From Glandiceps talaboti (Eukaryota; Hemichordata; Enteropneusta; Spengelidae), in assembly GCF_964340395.1 (NCBI RefSeq), contig NC_135553.1, positions 8,635,001 to 8,697,000 on the forward strand: 62,000 bases of DNA, read 5' to 3'. Positions within the stretch are counted from its first letter, which is position 1, and every line of letters starts with the position of its first letter. The position numbers were made by a program, and so were the translations under genes. Below, one piece after another: positions 11,769-35,019 of the stretch. A model generated the notes under the pieces. That model ran no database searches. It was not told the origin of the DNA and saw only the letters and a list, made by a program, of their open reading frames with translations.

Positions 11769-13547
11769 GAAGGCCCTGGATGTAAATGAGATTGGGTTGG
11801 TAAAATCCTGCAAATGAATGGGGATAGCAAGAAGTGAGTCTTACCATAGACACTACACGAATTTTAATTGCTCTTACTATTTAACTATACTATTTACTAT
11901 TTGTTTCATTATTTGCACATTTCATAAAAATACATACAGAGAAAATCAAAGTATTAAGGCAGAGAATATGACATAGAATAGAGGAAATTAAGGACACCAA
12001 ACATTCCACAACATACTACTATATGAAATCATCTTTGACAAAATAACAGAAACAACGGGATTACATGATAAATAAAACCTGGTCTTTTTACTCAAATTCT
12101 CATCAAATGATGAATAAACAAACCAACACACATATTATAATACTAGTATTCATATCAAAGATCATTTATGCCAATTTAGTACACCAAGACTTTTTGTTCA
12201 TGGTATTAAATTTTGTTTGAAAAACAATCACTTATTTAGAGGATATGAACCCACTTGAAAGTTGCACTATCAACCTTGTACATCATACCAAATGTCATAG
12301 CAAACACGTAAAGCCTAGACTGGGACTCCGGGATGACATGATTGTTCCAAACCTACACTCATGGCCCCAAGAAGTCAACATATGTTAACTCCCAACATTT
12401 CCAATACAGACACTTTATAATGTAAATTGTGGTGTCAAGTCAATTAAAGGCCACTGTGCTGGAGAGAAGACTGTCTAAAAATACATTCTGCTAAAGTAAG
12501 GTTATGGATGATACTTCTTATATTAGAGAAAGAGGATATAAGCAACTGACTCAGAAAATGAACAATCTGTTGTTTGTGAATGTCAGTACCTCACTAATGG
12601 TTACAAGTATGGTGGCAGTATTGCATGGTGGGAATTGTCTGTTCACCACGATATGGCCATGGATCACACTTTTGTCGATTGCCAATGAAACAATGATGCA
12701 ATTCCCTACTATTACCATTTACATGCAATAACAGTTGAACATGGAAAATTGGTTTTGTTAAGTTTGATTTCAACATGTATATTATGGCATATTGAAATAA
12801 CTAAATATTTCATCACCGAGTTATGAAAAATCTGAAATTGGGTCACATTGGTTCCAACTCAAATTAAATGTCTTTATCAATAACTGTGCACATGAGAGAA
12901 AATAACAAACATGCGATTCTAATCAGCGATGCCACAAATCTGAGGGTTGATTTTGAGTTGTTTTCCGCCTTAAGATTTTGAAGCGAGACCTACAGAGCAT
13001 TCCGAGTTAAAAGTGGGCGATATTTGACATTTTTGTTAGGCGTATAACGGTATACAGTACTGTACTTGAGACAAATTCAAAATATTAGTCCCACTCTCTA
13101 CAAATTCAACAACAATTTCAAGTCACGTCTCCAGCTAGCTCCCCTTTGCTTTGGCACACTAGATATTGATATAACTGAACACTGACGTAAAGACAGGAAC
13201 TGATGATAAGTCATTGAGTGACGTCATAGACACACGTGACACACATAAAACGTAATAATACCACACTCGACTCTGAAACTAACACTTAGTACTATGTGAG
13301 TTGAGTAAATAAAGATTGAGTGCGTGATATAAAAACAAGGCATGTATACATGTTATAAGAAAGATGTTCCTTTTAAAAAACGGTGAACACATTCCTGTGT
13401 AATGACAGCTTGTAGCTATCTCAGTATCTGTACACCACCGGCTTTTGGGATCCTATGTGAATTGACCTGACCTAAGGCTGAGGACAATTCGTGACCTGAC
13501 GGCGAACTTGTCCAGAATAGCGAGTAGGTTTAAACACTAACGCTTAC

Positions 13548-13690
13548 CTTGTAGTTGTTGTAAAGATGTGTGATCAAGCTGGTTCAAGCCATTTGTCAAA
13601 GAACGAGCGAATAAACGCCGATTTTTGGGACAACAATATTATAACCCACGTCCGCCATCACAACAACTTCGAAACTAGGTCACACTCAGA
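13548..13690 (-). promoter_or_regulatory. Non-coding first exon and promoter of the membrane-protein gene
   Basis: On the minus strand a good donor (ACAAG|GTAAGC) ends at 13548 and joins the acceptor at 11807 (TTTGCAG). The frame leading into the coding exon carries TGA, so this exon is 5' UTR. It holds a minimal upstream ORF, ATG GCT TGA. The region is locally CpG-richer than its surroundings and has a YY1-like CCGCCAT at about 13652. A palindromic TGACGTCA (13219-13226) and CACGTG (13233-13238) lie just inside the intron. The upstream limit of the exon is a guess. Confidence 0.5.
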
Positions 13691-13761
13691 TTGAAATTTG
13701 AACGATGGTGGCGCGCGACATCATCACACGTCCAAGTGACATAATTTCAGTGCGCGCGTAT

Positions 13762-13800
13762 GTGTATGTGTGTGTATGTGTGTGTGTGTGTGGGGGGGGG
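13762..13800. repeat. (TG)n tract ending in G run
   Basis: TG-rich array (TGTGTATG variants) followed by nine G. Confidence 0.85.
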
Positions 13801-15470
13801 TCATATAACCTTTGCAACGTACAACATGATTGATTAAGGAAGGATATTTAATTTAAAATTTTGAGCATTTAGAATTTTTATCAACCTTGAGTGATCTTGA
13901 ATCGTAACATCAGGCATACTGTAAATAGTTTTTTCATGTATCTCGATTGGTAACCTAGATAGCTTAGAGCTTTTAAAATCAATAAACACACTCGAAAAAA
14001 TAAAGACTAATTTTAATTTGTAATCTGATCAAGGATGTGGCGCCATTCATTGAAAGATAGAGACAAAACTTTCTGGAAAGGTTTCCTATGAGACGAATAG
14101 TTCACTTTTGGTAAAGATTGGACACCCTGTCGCGATTTGGTTTACGTTTAAGTGACGCCATGAGTAAAGTGAAAATTTACTATAAATTGACAAATCAGGT
14201 TTCAATTAAAATAAAGATTATTATTGGATGTTAACACCCATTACAGTAGTTTAATTAAATTACACTTTTAATTATAAAATATGCACTGTTCATTCAGAAG
14301 AACAAATTGTGGGTGAAACATGACACAGTAGTTCATATTTAATCAAATTACATTTTTTTAAAAATCAAATCGACCCTACATGCCTCAAGATTAATTAAGC
14401 TAGTAATCGATCAAACTTGTGCTCTATTATCACAGGAAGACAAAAATGTAAGTGCTATTGTATGTGAGGCTGTGTATGTGTAATGTTGTTCAGCAACCCC
14501 CCCCCCCCAAAAAAAAAAGAAAAAAAGAAAAAGAAAAGAAAAGCAAACCCTCTCTCTTTTGCGATCAAATACAGCACATGCATAACTGAAATCAAAGGTC
14601 GCCATGTTTTTGGGGTTTTTTGTTGGTACATTTCAATCAAAGTACAAATGTACATAGACCATTTTCCTCAAATCCCCTCACAACCTTTGATGTTACATTA
14701 CTCACAGAATAATTTCAATATGATAGCTTCCCTTGAAATCAGAAAGTTTGGTTGTGTCCGTTGGTGGATAATAATAAGGGCCAAAGCTAATTCTAGAACC
14801 TGTTAAATCTTACCAAATTTCTCCATTCTGAGATTGGAGTTTTTGTAAGTCGGGGGAACACTTCTTCCTCTTTTAATATTTACATTTTAATTTTTACATA
14901 ATAACCAAAAGATGCGTCACAACACATACACAGAAAATGTCATCATATTCTTTATTCCAAAGGTTAATATATTCATACATTTTGACTCACAAATCATTCA
15001 TTTGTAAACAAATATTTTCAGTATTCTCTACAATTTGTACTCCATGTATTATAGCATTGACCATGGCCAAATGTCCATGTTATAATTGGCAACTCGAAAG
15101 ATGAATTTTCAACACAGTCATGTTCTTGAATAGATTTAGAGATAAGAAACTGAAATAAAAATACACAATATTGCACAATAAAAAAGATTGATTTTTTGGA
15201 AGGGGCAGGATTAGCAGTGGGAAGAGGAAGAGGAAGAGGAATTCGTCGCTACATCAAGCTGGACTTGTTTTTGTAAATTGACAAGTCTTGTCCTGAAATT
15301 TTCAAGAGTTTGAAAGTAATATATTTGTTTTTCAAAAAACAGATTTAATAGTGAAATGATAGTCTTTGTACAAATATAACCTTTGACACCATTCTTTGGT
15401 TTGAGTATGAACATAGCATGATTTTCTAAGATATCAAAAAATTAACATGCCTATTTTGTCAATATTACAT
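13801..15470. other. Intergenic stretch between convergent 3' flank and upstream promoter
   Basis: No supported exon. It contains a C-run and A-run low-complexity block at about 14497-14540 and AT-rich sequence. The part nearest 15471 may be TMEM220 3' UTR or flank; a further minus-strand AATAAA is at 14951-14956. Confidence 0.5.
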
Positions 15471-15476
15471 TTTATT
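15471..15476 (-). terminator. Candidate TMEM220 polyadenylation signal
   Basis: AATAAA on the minus strand about 1.2 kb past the TMEM220 stop codon. An alternative lies at 14951-14956. If used, the 3' UTR would contain the minisatellite and long hairpin described separately. Confidence 0.35.
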
Positions 15477-15914
15477 CTTCTTGGACCCACCCCCAGAAAT
15501 CTGTTCCATGCATATATTTCATATCATTCCTTTAATCAATCACATAATAATACTGCTTTTCATTGGTAAAAGTAGTAAATTATAGCAGTTCAAATTTGGA
15601 ATCCCATTTTCTGTTGAGACAACGTAACAGAAAGTACAGCATGATATTTAAGGAATTACAAAGGCATCTTAATATACTAGTGGATTTGTTTTCAAATTAG
15701 AGTAAATTAAGCATGCTTGCACGATATCATCTGATTAATTATATTGTTCAAAAACTTTGCTCTCAGACATAATCCAATACATAGTTTTCTAAAGCTATCT
15801 CTCTGTATTCTTGAAGTGACAGCTTTAACATTTTGGTAAAGTGATTAGATATTCCATCTCTCTATATAAAATACTAGTAAATGTAGTTTTATGATAATGT
15901 ATATCAAAATATAC

Positions 15915-16110
15915 ACCCATTATGCTCCTCTCTGGTTATAGGGTAATTATCTAATTTATCTTTTACATGTCCCTGTCTGGCTGCAAGGCAATCATCAGTC
16001 TTTTCAAACTATACACTAAACTGTGTGTCCTTCTCTAGTTACAGGGCATGCAGTCACCTATACCTCAGTCTATTCAAACTTTATACATATTCTCTCTGGT
16101 TACAGGCAAT
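15915..16110. repeat. Degenerate tandem repeat downstream of TMEM220
   Basis: Roughly four copies, 50-60 bases apart, of a unit containing CTCTCTGGTTA(C/T)AGGCAAT followed by a TCAGTC(T)ATTCAAACT-type segment, at about 15928, 15976, 16034 and 16090. A similar string, CTTCTCTGGTTTCTGGACAA, spans the end of TMEM220 at about 16671-16690. Confidence 0.6.
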
Positions 16111-16262
16111 TGATCATCCGTCAATTCAATCCATCCATATCTCTGGAATGGTAATGGATAATGGAAAATATATTGTTCACGGTTCCATGAATCAATAGGA
16201 TAGTAATATAAAGTTATTTTGGAATGGTAAATTAGAAACGAATGTGACATTTTGATCCTTCT

Positions 16263-16556
16263 ACTACAGATCTTGATCACTCAATGTTTTAAATTATTCA
16301 GTGATAACATCTTGAGAACTTGCAGAATAAAGTATGTCCATAAATTAATGGTAGCTGACACCCCTTGTCCCTGTGCATTATGGGTCTACTCTTTCTGGTG
16401 TAGATGGCTTCTTTTACTTTTAATCATACAGAGGAGACCCATTATGAACAGGGACCTAGGATACCAACTACCATCAATTTATGGTTGTATTATTGCACCA
16501 TTTCCAAGGACATTAACGCTGAATAATCAAATTATTGCATGATCAAGGTCTGTAGT
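16263..16556. repeat. Long imperfect inverted repeat (hairpin) next to TMEM220
   Basis: Two arms of about 130 bp (16265-16393 and 16428-16556) are imperfect reverse complements around a spacer of about 35 bp. Matching landmarks are CTACTACAGATCTTGATCA with GTACTACAGACCTTGATCA, and GTCCCTGTGCATTATGGGTC with GTCCCTGTTCATAATGGGTC. It could be an old fold-back transposon. If transcribed in the TMEM220 3' UTR it would form a long double-stranded RNA stem. Confidence 0.8.
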
Positions 16557-16693
16557 ACACAGCTTGATACATCACATTCCTTTCTAATTTACTGTTCCAG
16601 AGTAACCATATATTACAGTCCTATTAATTCTTGGACAAAATGACAATATATTTCCTTCATCGATGTCTCCTTCTCTGGTTTCTGGACAATAAT

Positions 16694-20305
<3,612 letters not shown>

Positions 20306-20576
20306 TGTAGGTGTTACGTGCAAACGTACACTGACATCTAATTTATCTCCATGTCAATGAATAATAAAAGATGTAAAGGTTTATGAACGTGCTCGTGATT
20401 GTTCGTACCACTGCATATTGTGAGCGACCTTTGACCTTTGAACTGTGACCTCGTTGCCAACTTCTGTCTCTCTCAACGAAAAGGGTGATTTTCTGACGTG
20501 CAATGAGTACCACACCTCAGTCAACAGCCCACTAGTTTTCCATATCTCTTCATGATAAGGAAACGGGGGAGAAAAC
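20306..20576. promoter_or_regulatory. Bidirectional promoter region, TMEM220 / NCF4
   Basis: Start codons of the two genes are separated by 271 bp, so both transcription starts must lie here or very close. It contains four hexamers in one orientation, each one base apart: CGACCT 20425-20430, TGACCT 20432-20437, TGAACT 20439-20444 and TGACCT 20446-20451. These are complements of the nuclear-receptor half-site AGGTCA in DR1 spacing. An out-of-frame upstream ATG at 20552 opens a 15-codon frame that overlaps the NCF4 start. No TATA box stands out. Confidence 0.6.
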
Positions 20577-28580
<8,004 letters not shown>

Positions 28581-28647
28581 TCACTTTGTGACTCTTTCCT
28601 CAGTGTGATTGCAGAATAAGTGTACAATTGCATTAATTTTAAAAATA

Positions 28648-28706
28648 TACATGTGATTACGTTTTGCAATATTTTTTTGTACATGTGATTACGTTTTGCA
28701 ATATTT
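28648..28706. repeat. Direct repeat in NCF4 3' UTR
   Basis: Two adjacent copies of ACATGTGATTACGTTTTGCA continuing ATATTTT, about 31 bases apart, 70 bases past the stop codon. Confidence 0.85.
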
Positions 28707-28989
28707 TCCTCGTTGAAATACTTAGATCCGTTTACTGTGCTTTTCAGTGAATATCCAACTCTTCAAAAGTGAAGTATAGTAGTCCCCATTTTTTAGTTGT
28801 TCAGCCAAGTGGTGATATACAAGTAACATAAGGGGTCTTTTATTATGACTCGAGAATTAGGATACTGATGTACTAGTTTTTAAATCTTATCAAAGTAATA
28901 TTTGGAATAGCTGAATCGTATCATGTACAAGTTAGATGTATGACACTTGTCTGAAATATCAGCTGTTTTTAATCGAGCTAGTGTACAAA

Positions 28990-29520
28990 TCTGATGACAG
29001 TACACACATTGTTGTGATGTAGATCTTGTGATACAGAATTAATGACATAGGGCACTCATTGTCATGATGTAGAACTACTGAAGTGATGACAAAGGGCACA
29101 CATTTCTATGATGTAGAGTTAGTACAGATCTGATAACAATGGTCACATATTTCGGTGATGTAAAACTACAGATATGATGACATAGACACATCGATGTGTT
29201 GACGACTACAGAAGTGATGACATAAAACCCTTAACTACAGATCTGATGACAATGGGCACATATATACATGATGTAAAGCTACAGATCTGGTGACACAGAT
29301 ACGTCGATGTGTTGAAGAACTACAGAAGTGATGACATAAACCCTTCATCATGTTAAACTACAGATCTGATGACAATGGGCACATATATACATGATGTAAA
29401 GCTACAGATCTGATGACATAGATACACATTGTTGTGATGTAGAACTACAGAAGTGATGACATAGGGCACATATTTCCATGATATAAAGCTACAGATATGA
29501 CAACATATCGCATTGATGAT
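28990..29520. repeat. Minisatellite in the NCF4 3' UTR or flank
   Basis: About ten degenerate units built on CTACAGA(T/A)(C/G)TGATGACAT and ATGATGTA(A/G)A(A/G)CTACAG, with a higher-order period near 115 bases: the block ATGACAATGGGCACATATAT appears at about 29243 and 29369. It lies between the NCF4 stop and the AATAAA cluster, so it is probably transcribed. Confidence 0.85.
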
Positions 29521-29768
29521 TTGTGAGTAGAACAAACCAATATACAACTCTGGTATTTTGAGTTTTAAATTCTATACCTTTATGTGTGTGATGTTACATA
29601 TTCATGCAGTGATGTTATTTTGTAAATTTCTACATCAAAAATATGAATCATATTGTGTATTTGTATTGTTGAACAATTTTATGTCAAATGTTTAAATAAG
29701 AATAATATATAAAATCATAAGATTTGTCATTTGAATAATAAATATTGGATGTTTTATGTATATATTTT

Positions 29769-29837
29769 AATAAACAATAATTAAAAACAGTAATTTTTAC
29801 ACTGCAATGCCAAATGTTTTGTGAGATTTGTAATAAA
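29769..29837 (+). terminator. NCF4 polyadenylation signals
   Basis: AATAAA at 29769-29774 and 29832-29837, with another at 29737-29742, followed by TG- and T-rich sequence (TTGATTTTTAATTTC, TGTTTGTTGTGG) typical of a cleavage region. They would give a 3' UTR of about 1.2 kb. Confidence 0.6.
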
Positions 29838-30235
29838 GATGTTGATTTTTAATTTCTCTGTTTGTTGTGGTTTGTGAATGAATTATACTTGCATGAAATG
29901 TACCAGAAATGTATTTTACCAGTCATTGTAACTGTCTCTGACGTCTTCAGGAGTCTCATGTTGGTATTTACATGCCCCGTTAGTATTTATATTTGAAGTG
30001 AAATAAGTCATTTTGGTGTGCAACTTGTTCTAAGTGGAATCTTGCAAATTCATCAACTTTATGTAATGTATGAGAAATTTCAGATATAAAATTTAATCTT
30101 CAGTCTGGGAGAAAACATGGTTTACAAATACCACTGTCCAGATTTTCTTCTTTTTTTTTCATGGTATCTCGTTCATTTGTATCAATACATTCAATATTGA
30201 ATTATTTCAATGTTTTAAGTAAATCAGTTGAGTAT

Positions 30236-30410
30236 TAGACTCGACAGTCGTTCGTGCCTTTTTTGCTACGTTTTCTCTAAAACTAAAGTCGTTGCCTCGC
30301 TCCGATCCGGAGCAATACTACAATAACCGCATACTGATAGTGAGGGTCATACGACTTTAGTTTTAGATAAAACGTAGCAAAAACAGGCATGGACGACTGT
30401 CGACAGTCTA
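30236..30410. mobile_element. Fold-back MITE, family 1 copy 2
   Basis: A 175-bp relative of the element at 1214-1471. The arms of about 55 bp share CGACAGTCG, CTACGTTTT and AACTAAAGTCGT and end TAGACT and GACTGTCGACAGTCTA. A 6-bp direct repeat, GAGTAT, flanks it at 30230-30235 and 30413-30418. Internal GC-rich palindromes of copy 1 are absent. Confidence 0.85.
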
Positions 30411-30999
30411 AGGAGTATAAATCCATACACAAGTACATTTAAACTGAACACCAATGGAACAGTAACACTTTTTCACAGATTCAGTTGACATTGTACATTC
30501 AAGTGCATTGTATGTGGTGGTACAACTTTCGTTATCTGGCCATCTTCACAGTACTAAATTTAGTCCTTTGACCCAGTCTTTACATTCTACTTCAATACAC
30601 ATCCATACTTCAACACCAGAGGGCGCACTTCTCAAAGGTTTACACACTCGTTCCCCAGCAAATAACACACTCACACTGCAAATGCATCATATATATATAT
30701 AGTGAAATATTTAGATTTTTATTTTTACAACACAAAATTTTCATAGTGGCATGATTGAAACAAACATTATAAAAACTAATCCAAAACACACAAAGAAATA
30801 TAATAAACCCTGAAAACATTTACACTGAATCAAAATCAACTTTGCAGTCAATCCTTTAATACATATATTCCATCTCTTGAAAATTAACACAATTGGCAGA
30901 ATTCAAGCTTTCTCTCCATAAGCACTTCAAAATCTTTTTTGGTCAAAATGATTGTACATTTCAGTGCCGTGTATTAAGTTAAATCATAGGTGTCCAGTA
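30411..30999. other. Intergenic stretch between NCF4 and RBBP6 3' ends
   Basis: AT-rich, with no supported exon or RNA gene. Confidence 0.5.
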
Positions 31000-31420
31000 A
31001 CAGCACCAATGTTCGGTAGTGCAATTGCCACCGCTGAAATCTTATGCATCACATTGTCTTGAATAAACATTTTAACTCTTCTTTCATGCAAAAACAAAGC
31101 TTGTACCTACTGTTGTTTGCTTGACACACTTTTGTGATGACCGAAAAAATCAGTGTTAGGAAATTTTACAGTTGCTGATAGCACTCAAGTCGCCATTGCT
31201 GAGATGAGATGCATCACATTGTCTTAAAATACATCGTAACTGCCATTCATGCATGATGTGAATCAAAGCTTATAACTACAGTTGTTTGCTTGATACACTT
31301 TTGTGATTTCAGAAATTCAGTGTTTGGAAAGTTCACCAGTTCCTGATAACACACTTCAGAGTGTGAATCACATAGCAGAGATATACGGTGTAATGTATTG
31401 TCTTGAAACTGCCTTTTTAT
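31000..31420. repeat. About 170-bp tandem repeat, two clear copies and one decayed
   Basis: Copies near 31028 and 31190 share ATGCATCACATTGTCTT, then ACTGTTGTTTGCTTGA (near 31109) or ACAGTTGTTTGCTTGA (near 31278), and CACTTTTGTGAT. A third degenerate start (ATGTATTGTCTTGAAACTGCC) is near 31392. The open frame across the third copy is not supported as a gene. Confidence 0.75.
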
Positions 31421-32043
31421 GTAAGCACATGCTTATATCTATAGCTATGTGCTCGAGACACCTAAATCACAGGACTAGAAAATTTCCCCAGTGCTCAATA
31501 GACTCAATAGTAGATACAAAATCCACCCACCTGACAGGTGAGATAGATTCTCCTATACCTATAAAGTCTGATGTTTGTCATTTTGATATTAAATACAGTC
31601 TGTTTGGGTTTTGTGCTCAAGTCAAGTCAGGAAGATGAATCAACAAATTGCCTTGCACAAAATATTGAACAGAATACTCAATAATTAGGGACTTTATCAC
31701 CTTGCTGAACTACAAGTTTGTAAGTGACATACCCTGAAACTGGAAAGAAACAATCACAGGACAACACTGTGTGTTGGATATTTCCTAATACTATGTAAAA
31801 CATAACACCTATGGCTGGGGGGGCTGGGGGTTGAAACACCTTTCTTGAAATGAACAGTAGGGAAAGTAAAAACATGAACATTTTACAAAATGACACCATG
31901 CATGTTTACTGGCAAGAGTGAAAGTTAACTTGTAAATGATATTTTAACTCTCAAATCGGAATAATCATCTCAAAATGTCGCTAAACACGAAATGTATTGT
32001 GTAGGGCATAACAACATACAGAACTTGTGCTTTTATAGTTTTT
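31421..32043. other. Distal RBBP6 3' flank
   Basis: Beyond the tandem repeat, to the RBBP6 polyadenylation candidate, I see AT-rich sequence with a G-rich spot at about 31815-31830 and no gene. Confidence 0.5.
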
Positions 32044-32049
32044 TTTATT
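32044..32049 (-). terminator. Candidate RBBP6 polyadenylation signal
   Basis: AATAAA on the minus strand, 453 bases beyond the RBBP6 stop codon. No closer AATAAA was seen. Confidence 0.5.
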
Positions 32050-32501
32050 TATGAATATTGGATATCATATCCTAACCTAAGTCTTTTTTTTTGCATACTT
32101 TGTGATTTTTAAATTTCAGACAAGTATCAAGGCTGTCATCTGCTTATTATCAATCATCTAATACGGCCACTATACTCACACACAAGCTATTTCATTGTGG
32201 GAATCCAAAATAAAATAAATTAATCCAAGATTCGATATGCAAATTTCACGACACAAACATGTCGTTATTCTTAGATATTTTGCAAGTTGACATGTTTATC
32301 TTTCCCAAACCACTCATGAACTTAAACAATTTAACAAATGTAAAAGAAGCCTTCAATCCCAAGTTTTCTGATACCGATTATGCTGCAGAGTACTCAATAT
32401 TTTACCCTACGCATGTTTCGTCAGTATCCATGGCAACAAAAGAAGGCAGTATGTGCTATAATGTACTTTTTGGCCTTAATACTGAAATCCTAATTATATA
32501 A

Positions 32502-34986
32502 CTACTTTTCTTTATGTTTTGTTTTTGATTTCTTTTTTGTTTTCTTATGTTTATGTTTTCTTTTCTTCGCTTTGCTGCCGTCCTCTTCCTTGCCGGATAT
32601 TTTTTTCTTCTTGTTCTTATGTTTTTTATGTTTTTTGTGTTTTTTGTGTTTCTTGTGACTTTTGTGAACAGGACTTTTACTTGGACTTCTGCTTTGGCTG
32701 TGACTATCACTAGAGCTACTACGACTTCTACTCCTACTCTTCTCACCCCCAGAATCACCAGCCACAGACTCATCTTCACTTTCCGACTCGCTGGACTCAT
32801 TGTAATCAGGCTGAAAATTAGCTTCGTTTTGGTCCAAGTCAAGTTCACTTTTAGGGGAGTTTGACGCTGACAGTGCATTGCTGCTCCCCGACTCATAGTC
32901 TTCTTTGTCCCACTTAGACACAGGTACTGTTATGGTTATCATTTCTTCAGTTTTACCATCTGTGTTTTCTGCACCACTTGCCATGCCTTCTTTCTTGACT
33001 GTAACTTCACGGTTACCTTTCTGCTGGTTTGGCTCTTCCTTCACTGTAATAACTGATGATACTTTCTCTTTAAGTTTTTCCTCTGCTTTGATTATTTTAC
33101 TTTCAACCATTCCAGGTCTTTTTTTCCTCACTGGACTACCACTTGATCCAGCACTGGAGTAGTCCACGACCTTGACTTTGGATTTCATTTCTGTCTTTAT
33201 AGCTGATTCCACTTTCACGGGTGCAGTTTCAGTTTGAATGACAATTATATTGCTCCTGCTGGTGAGTTCTGTTTGTGGACTTTCAGTTTTCAACTGAACA
33301 GAGTCAATTTTTTCTGCCTTTATCTGAACAGGTTCTTTTTCAGCTTTATCGGCTTCCTCTTTTTTAACTGTAGTATCATCATTAATTTTATTTGCAACAT
33401 CCCCTGTCTGATTCTCTTTTGTTTCTTCTGGGATATCTTTCATGTTTGGAGAAAACACATCACCTTTTGCCACTTTCACAACTGGTTCATCAATAGCATC
33501 ACCAGCATCTGAAGATTTAGAGTGTTTTCTTTTCTTCTTTTCTTTTGATTTCTCCTTCTTTTTAGTTTTAGATTTCCTCTCTCCATCAGTGCCTGACTGT
33601 ACAGCATCGCCTTCACCTTCTTGTATAGTACCATCTGCAGCCATATCAGTTGCTGTTTTCTTACCTTTATCCCCCGACTTTCTTTTCTTTTCTTTCTTTT
33701 TCTTTCTGTCTTTTTTAGGTGAAGCCTGTTCAGTTTGCTTGATTTCAGTTGTTCGGTTTTGTACCTTGGAAGACTTTGATTCTTTTTTAGTTGATGATGT
33801 AGTTCTTTCTGTTTTTCTAACATCTCTTGGCTTTTCTGTAGTTTGCGTTCTTCTGGGGTCAACATTACTTTTCTGTACATCCTTTCTAAGTTTTTCTTTA
33901 CTTCTCTGCCTATCTCTATCTCTGTCTTTATTTTCTTTTCCGAGATTTCTCTCAGTGCTTGTTGATTTTGTTCTTTTCCTTGGTCTCTCAGTTTTGAGAG
34001 GAGACCCAGATCTTGGTGCGGGGCGTTTGAGGAGTCTGTCCCTAGAGTCTGGTCTGTCCCGGGTATCTGGTCGTAATCTGCTAGCTGCAGCTCTGGATGG
34101 AGGCATTGGTGGTGAAAGGCGACGTCGTTGAGGTGACCAACCTCTTTCATCTAGTAGTGCAGGAGGCGGTGTTCTGTATCTGCTATCGTAATGTCTGGAC
34201 TCATACCTCAGATCAGCTCGTGGATCAGCTCGTGGGTCACCCCGTAGATCCGTTCTTGGATCTGAGCGAGGATCAGCTCGTGGATCTGAGCGAGGATCAG
34301 CTCGTGGATCTGAACGAGGCTCAGCCCTTGGATCAGACCGTGGATCATATCTGGGATCTGACCTTGGATCTGACCTAGGGTCATACCTTGGATCATAACG
34401 TGGATCATATCTTGGATCGTGTCTCTCATATCGATCATCATATCTGACATCATAGCGAGGAGGTGGTTCAAATCTATCATAGTATCTTGGATCATATTTA
34501 GGGCCATCATATCTTGCAGCATCATATCTGTAATCGTATGGTACAGGTTGATGTGATGGAGACCATCCTCTTCTTTGTCTGTAATAATGTGGAGGCGAGT
34601 TTGATCTTCGATTATATTGATACCGCGAAGCTCCATAAGGTGACCGTGAACGTGACCTTCGGTATGCTGGTGGTGGCGATCTTGAATACCTCCTCGCTGG
34701 TGACCATGATCTCTGTCTTGACCTTGATCTTTGTCGTGACCATGACCTTGATCTTGACCGTGGTCTGGATCTGTTCCTTGATCTTGATCTTGATCTCAAC
34801 CGTGAACGAGACCTTGATCTGCTGAAATATTTTGGAGATTTGCTTCTGCTACGACCACTGAATGAGGTTGAGCGTGATCGTGGACGTGATCGAGAACGAG
34901 AACGAGAGCGTGCACGTGATCTTGAACGTGAACGATAACTTGATGAACTGGAGTAATATGATGACCCCGAATTTGATGAGGTAGAA

Positions 34987-35019
<33 letters not shown>

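Noticed and set aside
29353-29547. 64-codon minus-strand frame with repeated VITSVVLHHNN-like units
   Set aside because: Translation of the NCF4 3' minisatellite.
33442-34378. Open frames of 90-230 codons on the plus strand and other minus frames
   Set aside because: Shadows of the biased RS/DPR/lysine-rich coding sequence of RBBP6.
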